From: Diplosphaera chodatii
Taxonomy: Eukaryota; Chlorophyta; Trebouxiophyceae; Prasiolales; Stichococcaceae
DNA length: 64,000 nt
Assembly (NCBI GenBank): GCA_032358165.1
Contig: JAALGY010000023.1
Coordinates: 558,001-622,000 of the forward strand
Direction: 5' to 3'
In this document: piece by piece, positions 51,501 to 64,000 of the stretch
How the letters are laid out: each line of letters starts with the position of its first letter
Numbering within the stretch: position 1 is the stretch's first letter
The notes under the pieces: generated by a model
What the model saw: the letters and a program-made list of their open reading frames with translations, nothing else
Database searches by the model: none
Told to the model about the DNA's origin: nothing
Position numbers and translations under genes: made by a program

Positions 51501-54500
51501 TCGAGCAGGGCCAGGGCAAGCTGGACCTGCTGGCATCCAAGGTGTGCCTGGCAACACTAACCATCGAACCATAAGTTGCTGACAGTATACACATGTGGTT
51601 GCTGAAAGTGCCTGGCCGTGCTGCTGTTCTGCTCTCAGAGACCCTGCATGCGCAACGCAGGCTGTGCACGGCACAAAGCAGATCGTCTATCAATGCACCT
51701 GACGTCCAGTGATCTCCTGCCCGCAGGACATCCTGGCCACTTATGAACCGCGGGCATCTGTGGTGCCAGCAGCGCTGAACCTGACGGACTGCCCGTATGC
51801 ATGGCCATACTGCCGGCAGCCGCTGTACGCCGCCGCCATGCCCGTCATCTTCAACGCCACAGTGCTGAACGGCATGGGCCTTACAGGTGTGCACTCTGCG
51901 ACATTCGTGCTCTTTCCAGCCCCCTTTTCCCTGTAGTTGGCAGCTAAGCTTGTGGGGTGCCAATGCTTGTTGCTGGTATGTCACAGTCAAGCAACATATT
52001 CCACCTGCAGGCACATTTGAGGGCGAGCCCAGCTTCACGCCGTCGGACGCCGGCGGCAAGCTGCTGGACGTGCGCTTCGAGGTGTCGGACCTGCTGTGGC
52101 CCTGGAGCGGCTACCTGGCGCTGTACCTGCGCGTCAAGGCAGACGGCGCCAAGTTCGAGGGCACAGCCAGCGGCGAGGTGTGCATGCGGAGATACTGGGT
52201 AGCTATCTCGCTGGCGACATGCATCCTGCTCTCGACAGGAGATGCGCTGCATGCTCAACCTGTATGTATGCATCGGTGCATTGCGCCGGTTGCCGGTTAT
52301 CTGCGCCATGCGTCTGTGGACATATGCATGGTGTCTGGTGCAGGTCAAGTTCACCATCGTCAGCCCGCCGGCGCGTGGCGAGCGCTCGCCACGCAAGTCG
52401 ACGGTGACAGTGCCGCTGACCGTGGCCATCATGCCGACCCCTCCCAGGTGAGGTTTCTCAAGCTGCTGGCAGAGAGGACCTTGCCAATGTCAGCGAGAGA
52501 TGCAACCAATAAAGCAGAAGGGTGGCCAGCTACTGTGCAGGCGAGCACCACGCCTTCATAGATGTGCCCAACATGCATCTGCAAGAAGGATGCCACCCCT
52601 CGTTCTGTGCAGGGAGAAGCGGGTGCTGTGGGACCAGTTCCACAGCCTGCGCTACCCGCCCGGCTATCTGCCACGCGACTCCCTTGAGGTGCACTCCTGT
52701 CCGACGCATCCAGCAGCAGACCCAATGCAGCTGCATCAGGGCTGTGCAAGGCTTCAGAAGCATGACTACAGAGTTGCTATCATCACCAACGTGATCAAGA
52801 TGACCGGTGACGCGCGTGTGCTGGGCTGGGAACAGTGACGCTGGGGTTGCCACAGGTTCGGTCGGACATCCTGGACTGGCACGGGGACCACCCGGCGACC
52901 AACTACCACGACATGTACGACGCGCTGCGGGACGCCGGCTACTTCCTGGAGGTCCTGGGCTCCCCGCTGTCCTGCTTCGACGCGAAGCAGGTGCGCTGCA
53001 CACCATAATTGCTGGGGCGTAGACATGCTCAAGGGCAGCTGGCAACCCACTGCTTAGCAGAAGCTGTGGTCGCAATGAGCGACTCTCTGCATGCATGTCG
53101 ACTCCTTTCCAGGTTAGATCTGCCGCCCCTCGTAGCCCGTCACAGGGTGCATGTGCTCTGATTGTTGGCGTGCTCTGCCACACAGCATCCAGACCCAGCT
53201 GAAGGCTTCGCCAAGCTGGCATCACAGAATCATAGGGACTTCACTGTCCTGAGCACGTGATTTTTACACCCTGCAGTATGGCGCGGTGATGATTGTGGAC
53301 CCTGAGGAGGAGTTTTACCCGGAGGAGGTGGCCAAGCTGGCGGCGGATGTGCGGCAGCAGGGCCTGGGGCTGCTGGTGTTCGGGGAGTGGTACAACACCG
53401 ACGTGCAGGCCAAGATGCGGTTCTTCGACGACAACACGCGCTCCTGGTGGACGCCCATCACAGGTGGGACGGCAGCCAGAGCGCATCTCTGCATCGTGCC
53501 TGATGACGGACGTCCTGCACACCTGTCTGCAGTTTATCAGTCAACTGTCACCGCCAGGGGAACTGGGTTTCATGCCGCCAAACAGCTGCTGTTGCTGCAT
53601 CATGCAGTCGGGAAGCAGAATGGTCGTATCGGCTGCTGCGGGCAGCACCTTCCCTGCAACACATGAGCCCGCTAACAAACAGCCCGATACATGGGTGACA
53701 CTCAGAGGAGGCTACAGTCCGACTGGGTGCGTCCGGCTGCTGCAGGCGGCGCCAATGTGCCGGCGCTGAACGAGCTGCTGGAGCCGTACGGCGTGGCGTT
53801 TGGCGACATGGTGCTGGAGGGGCAGCTGCCGGAGCTGGCGGGCGACGCCCCCTGGTACGCCAGCGGCGCCAACATCGTGCAGTGGCCCGCCGCCGGCTGG
53901 CTGCACGCTGCGGTGCTGGCCGACAAGGCCTCCGAAGGTGTGCATGAACAGCTGCGGGGCTCTCACTGTCCTTGAAATCCTGCCAAGCCGTGACCACCCA
54001 GTGGTGCTGGTGGTGTTTGGTACGGATGCCATGTCGGCTGATGTGGCATTGATGGGCCTGGCTGGGGCGTCATCTGCCATTCCCCACCAATGTAGTAAAT
54101 GACAGCAGAGTTGCCAAGTGCTGCAGCCTCTGTGGCTGTTCAATTTTTTTATAAAGCGTGGGCACTCACCTGAACGAGAACAGTGGCGCCGCAAGGGTGT
54201 GAAACACTGGCGCTTGTGTGGTGTGGCAAGCCATCACAATAGCTGAAGGGGTCCGGATCCTTGCGGTACTCTTCAGAGGACACACTGCGGCCCTGCAACC
54301 AGTTGCGGCTTGTCTTTCGACTTGAAGTGCAGCCTCTCTGATGCGACTATGGAGTGAGGTCAGAGGTGACTCGGCAGGTTCCCAGCATTCCCTCGGTCTG
54401 CAGGCAGCGCTCGGGAGACGGGCCTGGTGCCCGGGGCGGCGCCCAACGCGGACGGGCTGCTGGGCCTTGCGCCGGTGGGCAGCGGCCGCATCGGCGTCTA

Positions 54501-56463
54501 CGGCGACAGCGGCTGCCTGGACAGCAGCCACCAGCGCGCGCCCTGCTACGCCATGCTGCGCGCCATGCTGGCCTACGTTGCCGAGGTGCGCTAACACTCC
54601 TGGCGCAGCGGCACCTGACGCCCGGCACACTCATGGCTGGACGGCACTTGCGACCCAGCAAACGGACATGCATCTGCAGCAGCCACAGACCTGCCACATA
54701 ATCCAGGCGGTCGTTCACCGCACGTGTCACTACAGGGCCGGGAGGAGCCCAGCCTGTGCACGGCGGAGGCGGCGATGAGTGCAGTAGTGGGCGCGCAGGT
54801 TGCAGCGCTGCCGCTGCGGCCGGAAGGGCCCGGCCTCGGCAACTTCTCCAACGTGCTGACCCAGCCGCTGCGCTGCTGGCCAAACGCCCCGCCGCAGTTC
54901 CACGACCTGACGGCGAGGCTGCCTAGGCTGTTGACAGCCCGTCTCCCCTGTCAGAAATCCCTGTTCTGTATGCCCGCGCACTGGCGATTGCGGCTACGGT
55001 GCACGCCGTGTTCTGTGTCATTGGCCGCTGGAGAAATGTATCACCGCTACAAGGCTGAATGACCATGAACCAGCTGCAGCCGTGACATCGCGGACACCAT
55101 GTGGCAAAATGATGTCATGCTCTATTGCAGGGCGCTGCGTGGAAGCCGCACCGCAGGCAGCGCAGCACCACAGGGCAGGTGGCGGCCGCAGGGGAGGACA
55201 GTGCGCAGCAGGCAGCAGCCGCTGCGCCTGCAGCGGAAAGCCCTGCAGCAGCCCAGCCAGCAGACGGCGGTGCTGCAGGTGCTGCCACCACGACAGCCGA
55301 GCAGCAGGCAGCAGGACAGCAGGCGGATCCGCAGCAGAAACAGCAGGCAGCCGAGCAACTAGACGCCCAGCAGCCACAGGCAGCACAGCAAGAGCAGGGT
55401 CAGTCACAGACAGGAACTCAGCAGGCAGCCAAGGGAGGAGGGGCTAGCGGTACTGACGGCGCCACAGCGGCGGTGGAGGTGCTGAAGGATGACTCCAGCT
55501 CCATGATCGACCCCGCCGCAACGGACCCACAGGTTTGTGCTCATGACGATGCTCTGGCCAAGGATCTGTATGTATGCCTGAGAGTTCGCTGACATGCACT
55601 CTACGGCCTGCTGAGTGCGATGCTGCAGTCATGTGGGACAGGACTGTATACGCACCTTCAACCTGCCTGTGCAGGCGGCGGCAGAGCCCGGTGTCATGGC
55701 TGGACATGGCGCCAATGCAGTTCGGCCTGTCATAGTCGAGGGTCCAATAGCAGTACGTCACACTGGACAGCAAATGGCACCACTTGTCAAGCATCCCTCC
55801 ATGCAACGTGTTGACCTCAATCAACATGAAGGATGTGGCCATCTTGAGGTCTGGCTGCACCTGGTGCTGAGACAGAGATGGTGGCTTTTCAATATACAGG
55901 AGCTGGCGGGTAAGGTTGGCGGCAAGAAGCAGCAGAAGCAGCCACAGACAGGCACCTCTGGTGGAGGCAGCCGCGCCGCACAGCTTTCGGCAGAGCAGCC
56001 GGCCGCAGCGCGCCCTGCCTCGGAGGTCGCGTACCCCGCCGACAAGGCGAAGGACGCTACAGGGGTTGCGCCAGTTGCGGCAGGGCTCAGCGAGGTATAT
56101 CTGCAGAAGGACGCAGCCTCGGGCACAGCCGGCAGCGAGTCAGCCGTGTCAGGCCATCTGTTGAGCGGCGAGCCAGTCGCGCGGGCGCTGAAATCCGGCT
56201 TCAGTCGGCTGCAGGTGAACATAAATTGCGCAGCAAGATCCCACAATCTTGCTCATGATGCAGGATGCACCCGCGGTGCGGTACTGCTGCTGCGGCTGAA
56301 CTTGCATGCCGCATGGCAGGTGCCCCAGCATGCGCTGACGGTGGCTGGCGCCGTCATACTGGGCGCCCTGTGGTGCCTGTTCATGCGCGTGCGACGGCGC
56401 CGCCTGCAGTCGCTTGGCCGGCGGCGGTCTGCCACCGCGAACAGTCGCCGCTTCTCGCCCTGA
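48574..56463 (+). CDS. MBTPS1: Site-1 protease (MBTPS1/SKI-1-type membrane-anchored subtilase)
   Basis: Exons 48574-48669, 48796-49158, 49281-49429, 49546-49645, 49775-49887, 50023-50176, 50340-50456, 50580-50713, 50866-50932, 51115-51257, 51424-51541, 51727-51886, 52011-52177, 52344-52447, 52613-52688, 52856-52990, 53277-53463, 53746-53937, 54404-54585, 54736-54912, 55131-55532, 55900-56214 and 56320-56463 (about 1,264 residues). Site-1 protease cuts luminal loops of Golgi membrane proteins such as membrane-bound transcription factors, before site-2 cleavage. Signal peptide first; catalytic Asp near 260 (V-F-D-T-G-I), His near 291 ([10 protein letters not shown]), oxyanion Asn near 381 (A-I-G-N-D-G-P) and Ser near 457 (G-T-S-V-A-S-P). 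The S1P-specific luminal region follows, then Gln/Ala-rich linkers, one membrane span ([13 protein letters not shown]) and a basic cytosolic tail. The donor after 54912 is a weak GC site, so that junction is uncertain. Confidence 0.95.
50219..50284. repeat. 32-bp direct tandem duplication in a site-1 protease intron
   Basis: Two essentially identical 32-base copies (from 50221 and from 50253) stand side by side in intron 6. Confidence 0.9.
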
Positions 56464-56861
56464 AGCTTGCATCGCTGCGAAGCATTTGGCGTGGCGCACT
56501 CGGCAAACCACCCCGTTCATGCCTTGCATATTGTGGCACAGTTTTAGGTCGAATGCAGTTTAGCATGGCTTATAGAGATTCGATAATATTTTAGGTTACT
56601 CTCATGTAAAGTTCACGGTATGGGTGCTGCCTTGAAGATCGAGTTGCTGTGCTGCCGCACTGGCTGTGCTGCTGTTTGCACTTGCCAATGGTGTTGGCCG
56701 AAGCAGTCGGGAGGCAGAGTGTATGCCTCACCATGTCAACACCATGGCTCACAATCCGAAGCATTCCACCTCTTCTGCAACCACAACCCTTCGGTTGTGA
56801 AGTTGCACATGCCACTGATTGGGTGCTCCCTCGTCACAGCAGATGGTAATAGCTTCACGAC
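56464..56861. other. Intergenic between convergent site-1 protease and carrier genes
   Basis: About 400 bases of 3' flank for both genes. Nothing else recognised. Confidence 0.4.
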
Positions 56862-59800
56862 CTACACCCCAGCTGCAACCACTCCCTCTGCCTGCTCTCC
56901 TACTTCATGGGCCTGCTGGCCCCTGCTGCTCGGCTCGCCACCGTCCTCACCCCCGCCAGTCTTCCTGACAGCGGCGTCTGGCCCCGCCAGCGCCCGCTTT
57001 GCAAGCTCGTAGCCTGCAGGCCGGCACCAGCAAGGAAACGTTTGGTTGCGCTGGAAGCTCATCCTATTTATATATGTATCGCTGCAGAGTGCCGCGCTGC
57101 CATCATGATGCGATGCAATATCTTCGACGTTGCCCCTGTCTATGGACCTGCTCACCTGCGAAGTTCATGGCGCCGACTGGTGCGACCCACAGGGCCCGGG
57201 GGAGCGCCCCCCTGAACAGCGCACCCACCCCCTCCTTCTGCACGATGCTCACCAGCAGCGCGCCTGCACCAGCGCACCGACATGCTGACTGTGCGAACCA
57301 GGCTTGTACCATGGCAGATGGCCAGCCCGAAGTGTCTTCATCTGAGCCTTGACGGCATGAGGCGCCGGGACTGACGCTGCAACCTTCCCAACAGAGCTGC
57401 AACATGTTCTTCTGCATGAGTAGTCCTCCTGGGGGATACTACCACGAATCCCACCTGCATTGGGGGTGGCAGTTCCGGCGGCGGCGGTCATGATGCGCGT
57501 CTTCAGCACATCGGCGGGCATGGTGGCCAGCGAGGCGAGCGCCCCCGCGGCGCCGCCAATCGCGATGTACTGCCACGCCTCCAGCTCCCGCGGCCGCCCG
57601 CCCCACGCGCTGCCTGCATTTTCCTCGCAGTGACTTGGCCCTCTACGTTATGATGTAGCCCCCTCACCAGACCATACGCACTCGTGCAAGAATGTCCAGG
57701 TTGGTCCAACATGTCAGTCACATACTGCCCAAGCATGACAGGCGCACCATTTGCCAGCTTCTTCAGCTGCTGGTACCCCACCATGCCTGCAGGAGTAAGG
57801 GCTTCATGGTTCGACTTGAAAAGGTCAGCAGCTAGTAGATAATAAGCAACAGCATCTCGAAAACAGGGTGGTAGCATCAGGCAGCCCCTGAGGAGCGCCC
57901 ACCAAACATGTAGAAGGGCACTTCGCGGCTGAGCAGCGCGGCGGTGCCCCGAAACAGGCCGCCACCATCCGCTGCCGTGGCTGCCCGTGCAGCCTCCACC
58001 ACATTGGCGTGCCGCCCCACCTGGAGCGCAGCACATGCAAGTCCACCCTGTGTGTTGGACTGGTTGCACATCGTTGGCGGTGATGACGGTGCTGCGCTGG
58101 ACACAGCTGTCGTATTTGTTCGATTGAGACGCTTCAGCAATCATTGTGAGCACAGTCCCACTCCAGATTCTTATGCAGATTGCAACTGCAGCGTGCACAT
58201 CTGTGCAATGTTGACACTACCGGCAGACCTGCAGGCGTTGCTTCAGGACCTCGCAGGGGATGCGGATGCAAGTGCCGATGACAGTGCCGGCGCCACTGGC
58301 GACGCCCTGGACCTGCCGTGCATGCACGTCAAATGGTCAGCGACCCAAGGCTCGAAGGCTCGGTTAGCCACCACTACTTGAGCTGCTGCAGAGGGTGCAT
58401 TGAGAAGCCAGCACATGCCGTGCAACGGGGCTTTGCTGAGGCCTCTTGGATGCACCTCGAACAGTGCCGCATGCAAGAGCATGCATGGGAGTGTGCACAT
58501 GGACCCCTGAACATACCAAGGACCTGAGGCACGAGGCATGGCTGGTGTAAATGACCGTTGCCGAAGGGGACACTAGGGGTAAGGGTTTAGGGACACCTGC
58601 AGCTCCGCCGCGCCACCCAGCAGCCGCCCAAGCCCCGCGGCCGCTGCCTCGTACGACAGCGTCCTCGCGCCATGGCTCACAAACGAGCCTGCAGCGGGAG
58701 GTCGCTCGCGGCCGTGAGCATCAGGGCGCCCGCGTATGGCACCGCGACAGGAGGGCTCGACAGCCCGGGGTTGCCGTGCATGCGGTAATGCAGGCAGGGT
58801 GCTGCTCAGCAAGCCAAGCAACCCGCTCTTGAGGCCCAGGGCAGCCTGCCACATATTGCAGGAGTCCCATGCTGGCTGCACTTGAGGCCACAACCTTGGG
58901 CTGACAGGTGCTCAGAGGGCACTCCGGTCCCAGTGCTCGTCAGTTTCTGTACCCAGCTTTCTGGGTTGGCACCAGCTGATGAATTGTGTGTAAGCTTTAG
59001 CAGTCAGCAAGACGGCTCACCGCCGACGGCGGGGATGATGCCGCGGTACAGGCCGCGCGCCCCGATGGCGGGCGCCGTCTTTGCGATGCCCCGGATGGTG
59101 GCGCCGGGCGTCGACTGCACCCGCGTCTTCAGGGTGTCCAGCGGGTGCAGCGCCAGCACCGACACGCTGGACGCCAGGCCCCCCGCCAGCGCGGCCTTGG
59201 CCAGGACCGCCAGGTAGCTGGGGCCGCGGCCCTCGCCGCCAGGCGCCTCCGCCGGCGGCACTGCAGCGGGGCAGGTGACGGGTTCGGGGACCAGGGCTTG
59301 GGGTGGCCATGCTATGAGTGACCCCGCGTGACGCTGTGCCTGGTGGCGCTGCAGCCGCGCAAGGGTGGGCGACATCGGTGGGCAGAGCCTCGCCGGTAGC
59401 TCAGACCAGCAGGGCCAAGTGTCCACCCGCACCAAAACCAGAAGCTCAGGACAGGCAGCTGGCATTGGCCACTGCAAGAGCCACAAGCGGGTGCGCTTTG
59501 GCACCCGCTTGGCAGCGTCTGCAGTACGACCGCGTGCCAGCTCGCTGCAGGCTGCACGACAACCTGTTGCCCTTGGCAAACCCACTGGATGCCACACCCA
59601 TGCATGGCCCGATATGGGCCATCACACAGGGTGCAGCATGACACACTCCAAGGGTGTCGCCAGGCAGACGCAGAGCTGCGCAAGGCAGCAGCTGTGGCTG
59701 GAATATGGGGGTGGCGGCTCACGGGGCGGCATGAGGGTGGCGGCCTCGGCCCAGGCGACGCCCGGGTCCATCGCCGTCAGCCGCTCCGGCGGCAGCAGGA

Positions 59801-61693
59801 TGGCGAAGCGGCGAAAGCGGCCGTAGCTCACCGCCCCATCCTCCTGCGCCCCCAGCGTCCTGCAGGATGAGGGGCTCCAGGATGCCTGTATCCCATGTTG
59901 GTGGTCGGCAGCCCAGCATATGTTGGCCAGCTGGTTCACTGTAGCCGGATGCAGCAGCAGACCTTCTGCATGCAGCTGTGACATCGTGCTGTCGAGGCGA
60001 CGGTCACCTGATCATGGCCTTGGCGTTCTCTTCGGTTGCTGACACGCCTAGCCGCTTCAGGGTGTCTGGATGGCACACATCCCACTGCGTCAGTCGAGGG
60101 CCTGCTTCGCCCGCCGCACCGTTCCATGCGGAGTCACGACACCATGCCGATGATTGGTCACAAGGCACAACGCTAGCATGGCCTGTTGTATACTTTCTCA
60201 CTTTCTGCTGTTATATACAATACTCCTGAACGGCAGATGCGCACGCTGGATCTGCTCGGCCTTGAGCTGCCCGGCGGCGTCCACCTCCATGGCGGTGAAC
60301 GCGCGCAGCACCTGCGGCTCCCGCTCCTCCATCACCGCCCGCAGGTCCTCCCACCTGCGCACCGCAGCGCACCGCCCCGCACCGTGAGCTGGTGCTGACA
60401 CTTGGCACACCGCTGCACGCGTGGCAGATCCATGCGACAGAGGCACGTCCACATGGGCGGGGGTGACCGCCACCGGCTGCCTGTACAGCACAAGGCCGGA
60501 GAAAGGCCGAAGAGTGCCGGCATCACGGCAACATGGCGCCCCAGCAGCAGAGCGCGCTGCCGGCTCACCCAACTGCGTTGTCCCACCAGCGGCCGCCGCG
60601 CGCCGACTTGATGAAGTCGCCCGCCAGCCGCTCCGGCAGGTTGCGCGCCCGCAGCGCCGCCCGCACGTCCTCCGCCCTCACCTTGCCGTCGCCGTCCCTG
60701 TCCAGCTCCCTGAAGAACTCCCGGCCTGCCCGTGGCGCATGAGCGGGGCGACGGTCAGCCTCAGCAGGTGGGACCCGAGAACTGCCCCGCAGGGCAGGTC
60801 AGCGACACACGGCGCAACACATGTTGCGGTCACGCAGGCGGGCGCGCAAGGAGGCAGGAAGCAGCAGGAGCAGCACCCTCGTCCTCGGCGTAGGAGAAGA
60901 AGGCCTGCACGGTCATGAGGCGGCGCTTGTCGGGGGACGCCCCCGGCGGCGACAGCACCAGCCACAGCGGCAGGCTGTTCCGCAGCTCCGTGCCCCCCGG
61001 CAGCCGCGGCAGCCGGTCCGCCTGGACAGTGTGCATAATGCGCGTTCGCTCACCATCAGCGTGGAGTGCATCAAAGCCTGCCAACTCCACCAGAGGTGGC
61101 GATGTTTTTGTGCAAGCCGCCGCCTGCCTTTCTACCGCTTATCTCACCAGCCAGGTGGGGAGCACGCCTCCCGTGCGCCTGCCGTCTGCGTGCCGGCTGC
61201 TGTTGGGGCTGCCAGTCTGTCTGCCAGTGGCGCCCCCACCCTGAGCGCCGGCTGCGGCTGCGGGTGGTGTGAAAGATGGCGGCTCCGGCTCCTGCTGCCG
61301 ATGGGCTGGCGGCTGCACTGCCGCAGACGGTGCGCCTGGTAATGGGGCAGCCTGCTGCATCGGCGAGGCAGCCGCTGCCGGTTGGTGATCTGGGACGCCC
61401 TGAGCGGCTTGCCTGCGCACGCCTTTTGGTGCGTCCGTGCTGGCTACATCCCAGGGGTCGTACGGCGGGCTGCGCTCCGTCAGGACCGGCAGCCGCAGCC
61501 TCCAGTCGCCCAGCGAGAGGGACGCAAAGCGGCGGCCCCATGAGGCATTGCCAGTCCTGGTGTGAAAGCATGTGCTGCCATGGGCGCCTCTGCCGGTCCA
61601 GTGGTTGCTGCCGCCATTGCTCCCCCTGCTGCCGCCGCCCTTGCTGCTGGCTGTGCTCTGCTCGCCAGAGGCAGCACCAGCTTGCTCTGGCAT
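56862..61693 (-). CDS. EF-hand mitochondrial-carrier-family protein, SAMTL-like
   Basis: Thirteen exons in phase: 61693-61148, 61021-60877, 60725-60569, 60354-60245, 60065-60008, 59859-59723, 59260-59021, 58688-58597, 58312-58229, 58020-57903, 57613-57455, 57263-57156 and 57013-56862 (701 residues). The closest family I know is plant SAMTL (S-adenosylmethionine-transporter-like, Arabidopsis At2g35800). It has the same order: disordered N-terminus, EF-hand region, then three carrier repeats. A full EF loop, D-R-D-G-D-G-K-V-R-A-E-D, is at 239-250; a second is degenerate. The carrier motifs are H-P-L-D-T-L-K-T-R-V-Q, R-I-P-C-E-V-L-K-Q-R-L-Q and M-P-A-D-V-L-K-T-R-I-M, with the closing A-P-V-G-A-M-N-F-A-G-Y-E-L-A-K. 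It should sit in a mitochondrial or plastid envelope membrane under calcium control. Substrate inferred from homology only. The start may lie further upstream (in-frame ATG near 61816). Confidence 0.88.
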
Positions 61694-62428
61694 AAAGAAC
61701 ACTGGCGCAATGCCAATGCCCGCTGTTCTGGTGTCCGCGCCATGCACAAAATTTGCTGCGGTGATCTCTCTCTGGCAAGTGCGGTTTCGCGGTTCTAGAG
61801 CAGGCGGCTCCCACATCTTTGACTTTGTTGAAGGCTGCTGCAGCACTGGAGCATGCCACCAGAATGTCAATGCAGCCCCTGCCACAGCGGCTTGATGTTT
61901 GAACTGCACTTCAGCTCCCCCATCAAGCTGCCTATCGCAGGAGTGATCAATCTGAGGATGCAGCAGCAATCGTAATCATGATGTCATGTGCAGGCATTCG
62001 TCGCCAGCCCGCAGAGTGCTATTGCATGATCCACGGACAGGTCAGCATGGCAAGGCATGAGTTCGCAATGTGCATGGGCTTGCTGGGTGCCCGGATGTCA
62101 TCAGTAGCAACAGTGATACCGGAATGTGACATGAGTAAACATTTCTATATTGCCTTCATGAGGTTGCCTCGTCAGTGAGACTCGCAAGTCGGCAGCTGCT
62201 GATCTGTGCGCCACGTGGGTTGGAGGTTCCAAGGCTGCACAGATCTGCACATCGCCCTGTATGAGGCGATCACTCTCTCGCAATATGCCCATCTATCACG
62301 CCACCTCGGCAGTCTGCAATAAAACTTTGCTGGCTTGATTTGCAATCATTCCCATTGCCCGCTGCTCGCTGAAACCGACTGCATCGGTTGGCACACATCC
62401 CTGTCCTGTGCTCGCTACACCCGGCAAA
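61694..62428. promoter_or_regulatory. Divergent promoter region of the carrier and methyltransferase genes
   Basis: A gap of 735 bases lies between two divergent starts. The first part may be 5' untranslated or coding sequence of the carrier. No specific element is claimed. Confidence 0.35.
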
Positions 62429-64000
62429 ATGGCCGTTGCTGAGGCTCACGACCGTGAGTTTGCGGAGAATGGCGTCAAGGCAGACACAAGCGCCGCGGAG
62501 CAGTTCCAGATGCAGGTCAGTGACGGACCAGTCCTTGGCATGCATGTCTCATGCTACTGAACTCACGGAGTTGAAGCTCCAGCACAAGGGTGCACGTCGG
62601 TGCGTTGCCTCGCAATCTTTTGACTTTAATGTGTCTAAAGCGTACAGATGCTCGGCCACCTGACTGGCGCGATGACGGCAAGCCTGATTGGAGTTGGAGA
62701 TCGCCTGGGCTTCTATAAGGCGCTCAGCAAGCTGGGCAGGGCCACCAGCGCCGAGCTCGCGTCTGCATGCGCCACTCACGAGCGCTTCACGCGCGAATGG
62801 CTGCACCAGCAGGTAACCCGGTGCCGTTCTGCTGCACTGTGCGGCGCGCCAGGCTGTGTATCACCATAGTTCACAAGAGCTTCGACACTATAGTCGTCTC
62901 GCAGCGCAGTACTTAGGCCCGTGACGCTGGGTCACATGGGTGTGGCTGGCTCTGGGTGATTTGGGCGGCTCACTGTCGTGTCACCTGTAATGCGATTCCT
63001 TGCGCAGGCCTGCGCAAGATGCGTGTCCACCAATGCAGAGGCGACAGCCTTCTGGCTGAATCCCGCACAGGAGGCCGTCCTCGCCGACGAGGCACACTCG
63101 CCGTTCTTCAGCGGCGGTACGGCCATGTCGTGTGCTTGTGATATGCATTGTACATTGTGCATCCGCCCGACTCCGCCTGCCACCATCAATAAGTATCCCC
63201 CTTTCCACAACCAAGCCTTCTGCCCAACGGTGGTACCACATACAGCGCCATGGAGAGTGGGAAGAACCATGGTTTAAGTATAACTGCAGCGTGCAGGCTT
63301 CTTTGCGATGCTGCCCGGCATGATGAGCGCGGCCGGCGGGCCGCTGCTGGACACCTTCCGCACTGGCCTGGGCTTCGAGTTCGATGCCATCGGCGATGAC
63401 ACGCTTTGCGGCCTCTGCCGGTGCGCACACATGGGTGTTTGCGGGGTGTCAAACATGTCGCAATAGACAGCGCATGCACTACCAGCAAAGGGAGGACTGC
63501 AGCACATACAGCCAGTCGTATGCTAAGGCGTCGCATCTCGGCTGACTGTGGTATTGAAAGCGAATGACAGCCTTTGGAGGCAACCATGCATGCTGCGTGC
63601 TCACACAGCGCTCTGGGCGTGTGGCCGCGCCACTTCCTGGCAGACCGCCTCGCGTCGCTGCCCGGCATGAAGCATGAGCTGGAGGCTGGCATCAAGATTG
63701 CTGACGTTGGCTGCGGGTGCAGACACAGCACCAACACAATCTGCTCACAATGTGCAGTCAGCTCCTGACTGTCGCACTGTCGAACATCAGTTCACAGCAA
63801 GTGGATACTGCTGCCGCACCACCAATGCTCTCATGCTGTACCATCATCTGCTGCAGGATGGGCGAGGTGCTGATCACACTGGCTCGTGCCTTCCCGAAGT
63901 GCGAGTTCCATGGCTACGACATCTCAGCCAGGTCGCTGGCGGCTGCGCAGGAGAGGTGAGAGGTGCTCAGCTGTGCTCGATCAGCTCGTGCGATGGATCG
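62429..64000 (+). CDS. SAM-dependent methyltransferase with N-terminal winged-helix domain (Rv2258c-like), 3' end outside window
   Basis: Exons 62429-62515, 62648-62812, 63008-63116, 63297-63420, 63609-63716 and 63857-63955, the last ending at a donor (gtgaga), so the gene continues beyond 64000. The first part (G-H-L-T-G-A-M-T-A-S-L-I, L-G-F-Y-K-A-L, H-E-R-F-T-R-E-W-L) is the winged-helix/dimerisation region of a methyltransferase family common in bacteria and also found in animals and algae. Then come A-V-L-A-D-E and the class I SAM-binding motif A-D-V-G-C-G-M-G, whose glycines are split by an intron, followed by F-H-G-Y-D-I-S. It transfers a methyl group from SAM to an unknown small molecule. 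No targeting peptide is evident. Its neighbour across a 735-base divergent promoter is a SAM-transporter-like carrier. Confidence 0.87.

Overview
This window looks like nuclear DNA of a green alga (Chlorophyta, probably a trebouxiophyte of the Coccomyxa/Chlorella kind). The inference rests on genes cut into 5-27 short exons by introns mostly of 80-200 bases, GC-rich Ala/Gln/Gly-rich coding sequence, and a gene set that is clearly eukaryotic: LETM1, a formin, a site-1 protease, F-box/LRR proteins, a plant-type EF-hand carrier and a nuclear tRNA-Lys. I built the gene models by hand from conserved protein sequence, GT/GC-AG splice sites and phase matching between exons. No transcript data were available. 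Conserved cores are reliable; a few first and last exons are not.

Layout, 1-16 kb: 3' pieces of unrecognised genes (1-754); a secreted LysM protein (+, 1263-2962); mitochondrial LETM1 (-, 3452-8709); an ADP-ribose-type Nudix hydrolase (+, 9304-11035); a small membrane protein (+, 11181-11962); a second LysM paralogue in inverted orientation (-, 12178-13759); tRNA-Lys(CUU) followed by a 152-bp tandem array whose unit begins with the 3' end of that tRNA (14311-15065). 16-21 kb: a membrane-anchored FAD monooxygenase (+) with a 1.4-kb terminal-inverted-repeat transposon inside one intron, flanked by a 7-bp target duplication. 21-35 kb: three F-box/LRR paralogues, A(+), B(-), C(+). B and C are recent copies of each other, and B precisely lacks three consecutive introns that A and C keep.

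35-64 kb: a giant FH1-FH2 formin (-, 35501-47826); a complete site-1 protease/MBTPS1 homologue (+, 48574-56463); a SAMTL-like EF-hand carrier (-, 56862-61693); and, divergent from it, a SAM-dependent methyltransferase that runs off the right edge (+, 62429-).

The genes mostly look like independent eukaryotic loci, not an operon-like system. Possible links are the divergent carrier/methyltransferase pair (both connected to S-adenosylmethionine), the inverted LysM pair, and the F-box cluster, which is the most dynamic part of the window. Several introns appear to start with GC instead of GT, and these were needed to keep reading frames open.
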